The notes under the pieces: model-generated
Databases searched by the model: none
Seen by the model: the letters and a program-made list of their open reading frames with translations, nothing else
Told to the model about the DNA's origin: nothing
NCBI RefSeq assembly: GCF_900112375.1
Contig: NZ_FOLS01000022.1
Coordinates: forward strand, 62,001 to 126,000
DNA: 64,000 nucleotides
Origin: Pseudomonas citronellolis
GTDB taxonomy: Bacteria; Pseudomonadota; Gammaproteobacteria; Pseudomonadales; Pseudomonadaceae
Direction of reading: 5' to 3'
Made by a program: the position numbers and the translations under genes
Shown here: piece by piece, positions 18,327 through 26,812 of the stretch
Numbering within the stretch: position 1 is the first letter of the stretch
How the letters are laid out: every line of letters starts with the position of its first letter

Positions 18327-19273
18327 CGCGGCACGCCCGATAGCCGGCCCAGCTCGCCGCGCAATTGCTCCAGGCTCTCGCGGCCGGTGCTGAACATCAT
18401 CAACGGCACCTGGCTGCGGCGCAGCAACGTGGCCACGTCCTTCAGGCGCCCGGAAAGGAACTCGCCCAGGGGCCGGTGCACCTGGCGCCGCCCCACTTCC
18501 AGCTCCACCTGCAGCTCGCCCTGGGTCACGGTGACGCGGCCGCGGTCGGGAATCTTCAGGGCGATGGGGTCGAACACCTGCAGCGCCAGCACGTCGTTGT
18601 GCGCGCCCAGCTGGCGCAGCAGCTGCAGGGTCTGCGGGCCGACGCCGGCGAAGTCGCTGATGATCACGATCAGCGCGTCGTGCCCGGCCACCGCCAGGCA
18701 TTCGCGCAGCACCCGGTCGAGCTGCCCCGGCGACTCGTCGTCGGTGCGTGTCGCGTGAAGCGAATGGTTGTGGCGGATCACCGCCGAGCACAGCGCCTCG
18801 ACCCGCGCGCGGCTGCGCAGCGGGCGCACATAGTCGATGCGCTGGTCGCCGAACACCAGCCCGCCCACCCGGTCGCCGGCGTGGAAGGCCATCCAGGCGC
18901 CGATGGCCGCCAGCTCCGCCGCGGTCACCGACTTGAAGTAGCGCCGCGAGCCGAAATACATGCTCATGCGCTGGTCCACCAGCAGCAGCGTCGGGCGGTC
19001 GCGCTCCTCGGTGTAGCTGCGCACGAAGGGCTTGCCGTAGCGCAGCGAGGCGCGCCAGTCGAGGTGCCGCAGGTCGTCCCCGGGGCTGTACTGGCGCAGC
19101 TCGTCGAAGCTCAGCCCGCGGCCGCGCAGGCGCGCCGCATGGTTGCCGGAAAGCACGCTGGACAGCGGCTGCCGCGACAGGAAACTGAGCCCGCGCACCT
19201 GGTGCTCCAGCAGCATCAGTTGCTCCAGCGAGGCATAGACGAAGCCGTCGGCGACGGGTGTTGCAGGGGCCAT
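18323..19273 (-). CDS. DUF58 protein of the MoxR/VWA operon
   Basis: 316 residues, soluble. The diagnostic DUF58 segment is present (GRGLSFDELRQYSPGDDLR followed by HLDWRASLRYGKPFVR, about 53-87), then a VWA-like fold (RPTLLLVDQRMSM; ALIVIISDFAGVGPQ) in which the first metal motif reads DQRMS. It is second in the operon, 13 bp from moxR, and overlaps DUF4381. DUF58 proteins are invariably paired with MoxR ATPases and are presumed adaptors; no enzymatic activity is established. Confidence 0.9.
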   Translation of the reverse strand: MAPATPVADGFVYASLEQLMLLEHQVRGLSFLSRQPLSSVLSGNHAARLRGRGLSFDELRQYSPGDDLRHLDWRASLRYGKPFVRSYTEERDRPTLLLVDQRMSMYFGSRRYFKSVTAAELAAIGAWMAFHAGDRVGGLVFGDQRIDYVRPLRSRARVEALCSAVIRHNHSLHATRTDDESPGQLDRVLRECLAVAGHDALIVIISDFAGVGPQTLQLLRQLGAHNDVLALQVFDPIALKIPDRGRVTVTQGELQVELEVGRRQVHRPLGEFLSGRLKDVATLLRRSQVPLMMFSTGRESLEQLRGELGRLSGVPR

Positions 19274-19286
19274 GGCTACCCTCCCC

Positions 19287-20267
19287 TCAGGCCGGTACCG
19301 CGACCTTGTCGAGCAGGCGGTCGACCACCTGCTCGGCGCTCACGCCATCGGCCACGGCGTCGTAGGACAGCAGCAGGCGGTGGCGCAGCACCGGGTGCAG
19401 CACGGCGCGCACGTCATCGGGCGAAACGTAGTCGCTGCCGGCCAGCCAAGCGTGGGCACGCGCCACCCGGTCCAGGCTGATGCCCCCGCGCGGGCTGGCG
19501 CCCACCTTGATCCAGCGCGCCAGGTCGGCGTCGTAGTCGGCCGGGCGGCGGGTGGCGTTGATCAGGTCGATCAGGTAGCGGTCGATGGCCTCGGCCACGT
19601 GCACCTGGCCGACCTCGCGGCGGGCGGCGAAGATCGCCTCCTGGGCCAGCGGCGCCGGGGCCTCGGCGGGCGCGCCGGCTTGCTGGCGCTGCTCCTCGGC
19701 GCGCACCAGGCGCAGCACCTGGGTCTCGTCCTCGACCTTGGGATAGTCGATCAGCAGCTTCATCAGGAAGCGGTCCATCTGCGCCTCGGGCAGCGGGTAG
19801 GTGCCCTCCTGCTCGATGGGGTTCTGCGTGGCCAGCACCATGAACAGCCCGGGCATGGCGTGGGTCTGCCCGGCCACGGTGATCTGGCGCTCCTCCATGG
19901 CCTCCAGCAGCGCCGCCTGGACCTTGGCCGGGGCGCGGTTGATCTCGTCGGCGAGGATCACGTTGCCGAACAGCGGGCCGGGCTGGAACTTCAGCTGGTT
20001 GCCGCTTTCGGTCTGCTGCAGGATCTCGCCGCCGGTGATGTCCGAGGGCAGCAGGTCGGGGGTGAACTGGATGCGGCTCATGCGCGCGTCCAGGTTCTTC
20101 GACAGGGCCTTGACCGTGCGCGTCTTGGCCAGGCCCGGCAGGCTTTCCAGCAGCACATGGCCGTTGGCCAGCAGGCCCAGCATGATATTGCGGATGGTCT
20201 GTTCCTGGCCCAGAACCTGCGCACCGACGCTGGCTTCCAGATTGGCGATCTGCTCACGTGTGGTCAC
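19287..20267 (-). CDS. MoxR-family AAA+ ATPase
   Basis: 326 residues from GTG 20267 (VTTREQIANLEASVG), which has AAGGA eight bases upstream. The ATG at 20327 would add 20 unlike residues. Walker A reads LLESLPGLAKTRT, in the MoxR style; Walker B is VILADEINRAP; sensor 1 is FMVLATQNPIEQEGTYPLPEAQ, split here by the family loop. MoxR ATPases act as chaperones that help metal-cofactor insertion or complex assembly with VWA partners. As first gene it sets expression of the whole set down to the sulfatase. The roughly 300 bp upstream hold no other gene. Confidence 0.92.
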   Translation of the reverse strand: MTTREQIANLEASVGAQVLGQEQTIRNIMLGLLANGHVLLESLPGLAKTRTVKALSKNLDARMSRIQFTPDLLPSDITGGEILQQTESGNQLKFQPGPLFGNVILADEINRAPAKVQAALLEAMEERQITVAGQTHAMPGLFMVLATQNPIEQEGTYPLPEAQMDRFLMKLLIDYPKVEDETQVLRLVRAEEQRQQAGAPAEAPAPLAQEAIFAARREVGQVHVAEAIDRYLIDLINATRRPADYDADLARWIKVGASPRGGISLDRVARAHAWLAGSDYVSPDDVRAVLHPVLRHRLLLSYDAVADGVSAEQVVDRLLDKVAVPA

Positions 20268-20590
20268 TGTCGTTTTCCTTGTTCCGGCCGTCGCGTCGTA
20301 TTCGTTTCCCTGCGGCGGGCGCGCCATGCCTGGCGCTTTGCCATTCCACTGCGCTGGCGCAGGGATGCCGTAACTCTAGTCCGCGGTTCGGCCGACGCCA
20401 CGGGAAAACCGGCAATGTCGTGTAATGAGCATCCCCCGACGAACCGCAGAGTCGGCGAGATTGCGCAACCGCTGTCAGTATCTAGGCTGGACAGTGTCAC
20501 CACACTCCCCCGAAGGGGTGGTTCACCTGCACGGCAGGTAGTAATCCCCGTGCCTGCATGACCGATAACGAGCAAAAGGAAGCGCTGCCA

Positions 20591-21889
20591 GTGGCGAGCA
20601 ACAACCTCCGTCGTCTGCATTTGCACCCAGCCATACTGGCAGGTGCACTGGGGCTGGCCGCCGGCAATGCCTGGGCGGCCGATGCGCTGATCTACGAAGT
20701 GGGCCAGGAAGGCACGGGCCTGGCCAACGCCGGCTCGGCGGCGCTGGCCCGCGACCCCAGCGTGCTGATGAGCAACCCGGCGGGCATCGCCGCGCTGGCC
20801 GGCACCCAGATCAACGCCAACGGCCAGGTGCTGCTGGGGCACTACAAGTTCTCCCGCGACGATGCCAACCAGTTCGACGGCAACGAAGGCGGCAACGGCC
20901 TCAAATACCTGCCCGGCGCCAGCTTCTTCGTCAGCCACCGCATCGACGAGCGCAACGCCATCGGCTTTGGCATCTACGGCAACTTCGGCCTGGCGGTGGA
21001 CTATGACGACGACTGGGCCGGCCGCTACTTCACCCAGGAGGCGTCGCTGCTCAGCGTGTCCTTCCAGCCGACCCTGGCGCACAAGTTCACCGACAAGCTC
21101 TCCGTCGGCATCGGCCCGCGCCTGGTGTACGGCTACTACCGCACCGAAGTCGCGGTCAACAACAGCCTGCTCGGCCTCATCGACCGCCCCGACGGCCAGC
21201 TGGAATACAAGGACACCGACGTCGGCACCGGCTTCAACATCGGCCTGCTCTACGAGCTGAACGAGCGCACCCGCGTCGGCCTGGCCTACACCAGCAAGGT
21301 CAAGCTGGAGTTCAAGGACCGCCCGGACCTGGACGGCATCAACAACCCGTTGCTCAACGCTGCCCTGAACCGGCTGAACGTGGACAAGCTGGAACTGGAC
21401 CTGAACATCCCGCAGACCGCCCTGCTCAGCCTTGCCTACGACCTCGACCCGCAATGGACGCTGCTGGGCAGCCTGGGTTGGCAGGACTGGAGCGACTTCG
21501 GCAACATCGGCGTGGAAGTCGATGCCAACGCCGGCGGCGTCAGCCGCACCGTCGACCGCAACTACAAGGACTCCTGGAACGCCTCCGTCGGCGCGCAGTA
21601 CCAGGCCACGCCGAAGCTGCGCTGGAGCATGGGCCTGGGCTACGACAGCCCCATGGTGGACGACAGCGACCGCACCGTGGACAACCCCGCCGGCGCCGTC
21701 TGGCGCCTCGCCACGGGCATCAACTACGACCTGGGCGACGGCATGGACGTGCACTTCGCCTACACTCTGATGTGGCTCGGGGACATGGACGTCGAACAGA
21801 CCAAGTCACGCTCCGGGACCACCCTCTCCGGCACCTACAAGAATGCCGCACTGCATGCCCTGGCCGGGGGCGTCACCTGGCGCTACTAG
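20591..21889 (+). CDS. FadL/OmpP1-family outer-membrane transport protein
   Basis: 432 residues from GTG 20591, preferred because AAGGA lies 10 bases upstream and it gives a compact signal peptide (ILAGALGLAAGNAWA). ATG 20558 would add 11 polar residues. The mature protein starts with the FadL-type hatch (GTGLANAGSAALARDPSVLMSNPAGIAAL, here abbreviated by position 30-60) and continues as alternating beta strands ending in aromatic WRY at the C-terminus, as needed for BAM insertion. Such proteins import long-chain fatty acids, alkanes or aromatics. It is followed 65 bp later by a lipoprotein gene; the two may be co-expressed. Confidence 0.85.
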   Translation: MASNNLRRLHLHPAILAGALGLAAGNAWAADALIYEVGQEGTGLANAGSAALARDPSVLMSNPAGIAALAGTQINANGQVLLGHYKFSRDDANQFDGNEGGNGLKYLPGASFFVSHRIDERNAIGFGIYGNFGLAVDYDDDWAGRYFTQEASLLSVSFQPTLAHKFTDKLSVGIGPRLVYGYYRTEVAVNNSLLGLIDRPDGQLEYKDTDVGTGFNIGLLYELNERTRVGLAYTSKVKLEFKDRPDLDGINNPLLNAALNRLNVDKLELDLNIPQTALLSLAYDLDPQWTLLGSLGWQDWSDFGNIGVEVDANAGGVSRTVDRNYKDSWNASVGAQYQATPKLRWSMGLGYDSPMVDDSDRTVDNPAGAVWRLATGINYDLGDGMDVHFAYTLMWLGDMDVEQTKSRSGTTLSGTYKNAALHALAGGVTWRY

Positions 21890-21954
21890 CGGCCAGCCCC
21901 GGTCATGTACCCGATTCCCCTACCCCGTCATTACCGTCCACAAGGAGCAACTCG

Positions 21955-22623
21955 ATGAAGTTGAAATCGTTAGCGGTATCCGTGTGCCTGGCGTCCCTGG
22001 TGCTCTCCGGCTGCGCGAGCAAATACGTCGAACCCGAGCAGTACTCCGGTTTCCTCAAGAACTACAGCGTGCTGAAGGAAGAAAAATCGCCCTCCGGCGC
22101 TCCGGTCATGCGCTGGATCCAGCCCGGCATCGACGTCAACCGCTTCAGCAGCGTGTACGTCGAGCCGAGCCAGCTCTACCCGCAACCGCAGCCCACCGAG
22201 AAGATCCCGCAGAGCACCCTGCAGGGCATCACCAGCTACTACGACCAGGCCCTGCAGACGCAATTCGCCAAGGCCCTGCCGCTGGCCAGCGGCCCCGGCC
22301 CGGGCGTGCTGGTGGTGCGCCCGGCGATCACCGGGGTGAGCGCCTCGACCAAGGGCCTGCAGCCCTACGAGGTGATCCCCATCGCCCTGGTGGCCGCCGG
22401 CGTCAGCGCCGCCACCGGCATCCGCGACCAGGACACCAGCATCGCCACCGAGGCGGCCTTCCTCGACGGCGGCAGCAACGAGGTGGTGGCCGAGGTGGTG
22501 CGCAAGGGCGCCGGCACCGAGCTGGACAACTCCTCCCAGGTGATGAAGGCCTCGGACGCCCGCGCGGTGCTCGATGGCTGGGCCTCGGACATGGTCAAGT
22601 CGTACCAGGCACTGAAGAAGTGA
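21955..22623 (+). CDS. DUF3313 lipoprotein
   Basis: 222 residues. A textbook lipoprotein signal (LASLVLSGC, Cys20) is followed by KYVEPEQYSGFLKNYSVLKEE, matching the start of DUF3313 proteins, and a glycine/alanine-rich helical stretch (PIALVAAGVSAATGI) at about 145-160. The function is unknown; homologues sit in the outer membrane. AAGGAG at 21942-21947 supports ATG 21955. It follows the FadL-like gene and precedes a strong GC hairpin. Confidence 0.85.
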   Translation: MKLKSLAVSVCLASLVLSGCASKYVEPEQYSGFLKNYSVLKEEKSPSGAPVMRWIQPGIDVNRFSSVYVEPSQLYPQPQPTEKIPQSTLQGITSYYDQALQTQFAKALPLASGPGPGVLVVRPAITGVSASTKGLQPYEVIPIALVAAGVSAATGIRDQDTSIATEAAFLDGGSNEVVAEVVRKGAGTELDNSSQVMKASDARAVLDGWASDMVKSYQALKK

Positions 22624-22633
22624 CACCTTGCCG

Positions 22634-22656
22634 CCCGGCGCCTTCGCGGCGCCGGG
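22634..22656 (+). terminator. GC-rich hairpin after the DUF3313 gene
   Basis: CCCGGCGCC (22634-22642), loop TTCGC, GGCGCCGGG (22648-22656) is a perfect 9-bp stem 11 bases after the stop codon. The T-run after it is poor (TGGTTCT), so it is a plausible but not ideal intrinsic terminator. Confidence 0.6.
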
Positions 22657-22765
22657 TGGTTCTCCGCCCCCCCTTCCGCAAACGACAGCTCATCGCCCCG
22701 GCGTGCAGGCGCCGCCTCCGCGGCCATACTCACGAACAACCCACTCGCTACACACAAGAACAGCC

Positions 22766-23791
22766 ATGGATAGCATTCGCGGTACTGCCTTTCTCAAATT
22801 CGGCGAACTGGTCGCCGAGCGCGGCGCCTGCGTGCGCGACTTTCTCGCCCCTTATCGCATCGGCCTGGACGTGGTCGGCAGCTTCGACAAACAACTGCCC
22901 TACAAGAGCCTGGTGCAGATCTTCGAGGGCAGCGCCCAGGCCCTCCAGTTGCCGCACTTCGGCCTGGAGCTGGCCACCCGCCAGGGTTTCGCGCTGGCCG
23001 GTCCGCTGCAGCAACTGGCCCACTCCGCGCCCACGGTGGGCGATGCGCTGGTGGCGGTGATCCGCTACATGAGCGTCTACAGCCCCTCGATCCTGTTCCG
23101 CCTGGAGCGCCGCCCCAACCAGGCGCTGCTGTACTTCGACAACGCTCTGCCCAGCAACACCGAAACGCCGCAGATCGTGGAGAAATCGGTGCTGCACGGC
23201 AAACTGCTGATCAGCGAGCTGACCGGCCGCCCGTGGCAGCCCAAGGCCGTGATGTTCCGCCACCAGGCCCTCGGCGAAATGGCGACCTATCGCGACTACT
23301 TCGGCTGCTCCGCACTGTTCGGCCAGGACCACAACGCCCTGGTCATGCCCGTGGAGGTCCTGCAGCGCGCCTGCCTCCACCACGACGCCACCCTGCACGC
23401 CATCGTGCGCTTCTACCTAGAGGCCCATGGCGACGTCGACGACGACCTGGGTGCGAAGGTGGCGCACAAGATCCAGACGCTGCTGCCGAGCCACCGCTGC
23501 AACCTGGAACAGGTCGCGTACTCCCTCGGCCTGCATCCCAGGACGCTGCAGCGGCGCCTATCCGACAACGGCGTCGACTTCGAGCAACACCTGGAGCGCA
23601 TCCGCCGCCGCCAGGCCACACAGATGCTGCGCCACACCACCCTGGGCGTGGCGCAGATCGCCGGCGAACTGGGCTACCGGCGCACCACCTCGTTCTGCCG
23701 CGCGCACCAGCGCTGGTTCGACATGACACCCCTGGAGCATCGGCGCCTGCACGGCGACCCCGGCGTCGTGCAGATGGCAACCGGCGAGTAG
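22766..23791 (+). CDS. AraC-family transcriptional regulator (Arabinose_bd type)
   Basis: 341 residues. The N-terminal ligand domain (FGELVAERGACVRDFLAPYRI) is the same class as the regulator at 6731-7744. The C-terminus carries two helix-turn-helix motifs (CNLEQVAYSLGLHPRTLQRRL and LGVAQIAGELGYRRTTSFCR) and the end motif HQRWFDMTPLEHRRL. It is in line with the FadL/DUF3313 pair but separated by a terminator, so it has its own promoter and may control that pair. A perfect bidirectional terminator follows. Confidence 0.85.
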   Translation: MDSIRGTAFLKFGELVAERGACVRDFLAPYRIGLDVVGSFDKQLPYKSLVQIFEGSAQALQLPHFGLELATRQGFALAGPLQQLAHSAPTVGDALVAVIRYMSVYSPSILFRLERRPNQALLYFDNALPSNTETPQIVEKSVLHGKLLISELTGRPWQPKAVMFRHQALGEMATYRDYFGCSALFGQDHNALVMPVEVLQRACLHHDATLHAIVRFYLEAHGDVDDDLGAKVAHKIQTLLPSHRCNLEQVAYSLGLHPRTLQRRLSDNGVDFEQHLERIRRRQATQMLRHTTLGVAQIAGELGYRRTTSFCRAHQRWFDMTPLEHRRLHGDPGVVQMATGE

Positions 23792-23815
23792 CGCCACCAC
23801 GGCCCCGGCCGGATG

Positions 23816-23851
23816 AACGAAAAATGCCCTCCGAAGAGGGCATTTTTCGTT
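23816..23851. terminator. Bidirectional intrinsic terminator
   Basis: A perfect 16-bp stem, AACGAAAAATGCCCTC (23816-23831) and GAGGGCATTTTTCGTT (23836-23851), encloses a CGAA tetraloop. A-tract and T-tract flank the GC core on both strands, so it should terminate both the AraC gene and the convergent DUF3015 gene. Confidence 0.93.
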
Positions 23852-23860
23852 GCGGACGCG

Positions 23861-24367
23861 TCAGGCCGGCTGGCGGGCGTAGCGGGCCAGCACATTGTCG
23901 CGGCTCATCACCGCCAGGGTGTTGGCGTAGACCTGCTCGCCGGTGGTGTCCTTGCTGGCGAAGATCTCGCCGAAGTGCTGCCGGGTGACCTGGGCGAAGT
24001 GGGCGCGGTCCTGGGGCTGCACGCCCAGCAGGGTGGCGTAGGCGTCCAGCGCCTCGCCGTGGCCCTTGGCCATGTCCTCGGCGATGTTGTCGAGCATGCC
24101 GTTCATGGCGAAGATCGAACGGCCGCCGTAGCCCAGGCGCGCATCGGAGTTGCAGCCGTTGGTGCCGGAGGTCAGGCCGAAGGTGGCGTTGCCCGAAGTG
24201 CCGTTGGTGGTGGTCGCCAGCAGGTGCGGGAACAGCCCGCGCTGCCCTTCGAACACCATGTTGCCCCAGCCGCAGCCGTTGCCCCCGGCCTCATCGGCCT
24301 GGGCCAGCAGGCTGGCGGCGCTCAGTACGGCGAAGATCGCGCTCTTGGTCAACAGTTGACTTCTCAT
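23861..24367 (-). CDS. DUF3015 periplasmic protein
   Basis: 168 residues with a signal peptide (AIFAVLSAASLLAQA). The mature part starts with GCGWGNMVFEGQRGL and contains the DUF3015 pattern TNGTSGNATFGLTSGT then NGCN, with paired cysteines, and a helical C-terminus. Function is unknown; the family is common in Pseudomonas envelopes. ATG 24367 gives the clean signal peptide; a longer frame to 24436 adds residues without export features. It ends at a shared terminator with the AraC gene. Confidence 0.85.
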   Translation of the reverse strand: MRSQLLTKSAIFAVLSAASLLAQADEAGGNGCGWGNMVFEGQRGLFPHLLATTTNGTSGNATFGLTSGTNGCNSDARLGYGGRSIFAMNGMLDNIAEDMAKGHGEALDAYATLLGVQPQDRAHFAQVTRQHFGEIFASKDTTGEQVYANTLAVMSRDNVLARYARQPA

Positions 24368-24500
24368 GGGATCGGTCCTTGCTCGGTGAACTTCATCGAC
24401 ATGCGCTATCCAGTATGGCCTCCAGCGCTGGAACACGCGGCTCGCCTACAGGTTTAGGCAACGATCGAGCGGCTTTCAAACCAGCCCGGCCCATGTATTT

Positions 24501-26132
24501 TCATTTCCCGCCACGCCCTTCCCCCCCGGCCGGCGGCGTGGCCGGCGCGCTGTACCACTTGTCCCGCGGCACCCGCTTCTCCTGCGCGGGGTCGCCCAGG
24601 TAGTGCGGCGACATGATCTGCACGCCGTACTCGTTGAACACGTCCTGGATGTTGGCGTGCAGCAGGCTCAGCAGCTCCGCGCGCGGGCGCGGCTCGCTGG
24701 GCACGGCCTGGGCCACCAGGCGGTACTCCGGGTAGAAGTCCGACAGCCCGGTCTGGAACACCTGCGGCCGGGGCTTCTCGAGGATGCCGTCGGTGCGCCT
24801 GGCGGCTTCGACCAGCATCGCCTCCACCTGGCGCCAGGGCGTGTCGTAGCCGATGGTGACAACGGTGTCGACGATGTAGCCGGCGCCCTGCACGGCGCGC
24901 GAATAGTTGCGCGTCACCGAGCCGGTGATCATCGAGTTGGGCAGCGTCAGCACCTCGCCCAGGCCGGTGCGGATGGTGGTGTTGAACATGCCCACCTCGG
25001 TGACCGTGCCCTCGTTGTCGCCCACCCGCACGTACTCGCCCACCTTCAGCGTGCGCGAATAGGTGAGGATGAGCCCGGCGGCGGCCTGGCCGACCATGCT
25101 CGACGCGCCCAGGGAAATCATCAGGCCCAGCAGCACGGAAAGGCCCTTGAAGGCATCGGTGCCCGAGCCCGGCAGGTACGGGTAGGCCATCACCAGGGCG
25201 AACAGCCAGATGGCCAGGGAGGTCAGCCGCGTGGTCGGCTGCAGGGTTTCCACGGTCAGCCAGCGGATGCTCCCGGGGCGCGCCAGGCGTTCCAGCAGGC
25301 GCCGGCTGAAGGCGCTCACGCCGCGGGCGATGAAGAAGATCGCCACGGCCACGGCGAGGCCGGGAATGGCGCCGACGATGCCGTCCAGCAGGTAGTTGGC
25401 CAGCTCCAGCAGGTACAGGTTGAGGCCCTCGCCCCAGGGCCGGGTGTAGGGGAACTGCGAGAGCACGAAGCTCAGCCACTTGTAGCCGCACAGCAGCACG
25501 AACACCCAGTAGAGCAGCGCCAGCAGGCGGTCCACCAGGTAGAACACGTACTGCATGTCGAACAGCGGCGTGTGCCCGACCTTGATCTGGTAGGTGCGCT
25601 CGCGCATCAGCTGCGGCAGCAGCCCGCGCAGCTTGCGCCGCAGGTAGCCGGCGCCCTTGAGCAGCGCCGCGTAGACCAGCGTGGCCAGGGCCGAGAAGCC
25701 CAGGGCCGTGAGCAGAAAGCGCAGGCTGCGCGCCTGGCCGGTCTCCTCCACCACCAGGCGCAGGTTCGCCGCCGCCTGGGCGGCCGCCTCCTGCACCGAG
25801 CCGCCGGGCGGGTCCAGGTCCAGCGGCACGACGATGAAGGCGCGCCGGCCGCCCAGCAGCACTAGTTGGCTGTGCAGGATGGCGTCGATGCTCACCGTCA
25901 GCTCATCGGTGCCCTGCAACGCCTCCTCGATCACCGCCTTGGCCCTCTGCGCGCGGGCCGCCGGCGTCTCGCCGAGCAGGGTGGCGCGGAACACGACGAT
26001 GCTGCGGTTGGCCACCTTCAGCTCCGCCGGCACGCCCGGCCCCCCTTCCGTGGCGTCGGCCGGCATCTGCGCCAGGGCCCAGCCCGGCAACGCGACGCAG
26101 AGCAACAACAGCATGCCGAACCAGCGCCTCAT
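24501..26132 (-). CDS. MscS-family mechanosensitive channel
   Basis: 543 residues, larger than E. coli MscS (286). A signal peptide (LLLLCVALPGWALA) and a periplasmic domain precede about five membrane helices. The pore helix is the Gly/Ala-rich GLMISLGASSMVGQAAAG with the conserved beta domain after it (YVRVGDNEGTVTEVGMFNT and LPNSMITGSVTRNYSR). The C-terminus forms the cytoplasmic vestibule. It likely releases osmolytes on hypo-osmotic shock. Its C-terminal tail (PPAGGEGRGGK) is low complexity. Neighbours do not suggest a more specific role. Confidence 0.88.
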   Translation of the reverse strand: MRRWFGMLLLLCVALPGWALAQMPADATEGGPGVPAELKVANRSIVVFRATLLGETPAARAQRAKAVIEEALQGTDELTVSIDAILHSQLVLLGGRRAFIVVPLDLDPPGGSVQEAAAQAAANLRLVVEETGQARSLRFLLTALGFSALATLVYAALLKGAGYLRRKLRGLLPQLMRERTYQIKVGHTPLFDMQYVFYLVDRLLALLYWVFVLLCGYKWLSFVLSQFPYTRPWGEGLNLYLLELANYLLDGIVGAIPGLAVAVAIFFIARGVSAFSRRLLERLARPGSIRWLTVETLQPTTRLTSLAIWLFALVMAYPYLPGSGTDAFKGLSVLLGLMISLGASSMVGQAAAGLILTYSRTLKVGEYVRVGDNEGTVTEVGMFNTTIRTGLGEVLTLPNSMITGSVTRNYSRAVQGAGYIVDTVVTIGYDTPWRQVEAMLVEAARRTDGILEKPRPQVFQTGLSDFYPEYRLVAQAVPSEPRPRAELLSLLHANIQDVFNEYGVQIMSPHYLGDPAQEKRVPRDKWYSAPATPPAGGEGRGGK

Positions 26133-26812
26133 TCACTCCGCTCCTTGGCCCCTCGCTACGGGCGTCGATGGTGATCCAGCGGGCGAATGCGACCGCCCTG
26201 GCTCAAGCGTAGCCACTGCCGCGGCAGTCGTCGGCCCGGCGCAGCGAACTCTCGAAACCCTCGACTGCGCCACACTTCGCCAGCGAAGCGGCCATCGCCA
26301 TCGGCTATACCTGGGGTGTCGCCCACCCGGTTACGGGCGGGCGGCTCTCGTGTTCCGATGCAATGGCCTACTGGCCCGCCACGTTGCGGGCGAGCGCTCC
26401 CCGCCGGGCCCGGCCAGGCTCCTGGGCCCGGCCCTGGCGGGGGCCTGTCGTTCAGGAAGGACGAGGGCATTCTTATGCCCGCTCGCCAGCCCAACCGTAG
26501 GGCGCATAACGCCCCAGGCGTTACCTATGTGTCCCGGCAGAACATTTGCAAAACCCATCGCCTACCCTGCCGACACAATCGCGGACAAAGTCCGCTCCTG
26601 CGCGGCAGGCGAGCACGGCTTTTCGTAGGAGCGAGCACCCCGGCGCAGTGGGCAAGGCAGTTGTTCCTACGGGATAACATCGCGTCTCCGTCCACGATTC
26701 GCATGCAGGGCGAGCGCCTGCACGGGAAAACGTGGAGACACCTGAACGCGAAGTGCAAGGCGATGGCAAGACGGCCATAATCCGCCCTTGCCCCGCGATC
26801 CAGGCCCCGTCG
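26133..26812. repeat. 680-bp intergenic region with degenerate repeats
   Basis: This divergent region between mscS and the CLC gene has no convincing gene. I see inverted GC elements: GCCCGCC...GGCGGGC-like arms near 26330-26410, the block GAGGGCATTCTTATGCCC (26467-26484), a GGCGCATAACGCC...GGCGTTA hairpin at about 26500-26522, and REP arms (ATCGCGGACAAAGTCCGC, 26577-26594; GTAGGAGCGAG, 26626-26636). Both promoters must lie here, but I cannot place them confidently. Confidence 0.6.

Noticed and set aside
23816-23851. Long inverted repeat considered as a mobile-element end
   Set aside because: A 16-bp stem, CGAA loop and A/T tracts between convergent genes make a bidirectional terminator the simpler reading.
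26732-26812. N-terminal extension of the CLC gene
   Set aside because: The added 27 residues are unlike CLC proteins and cross repeat-like DNA; ATG 26813 is sufficient.
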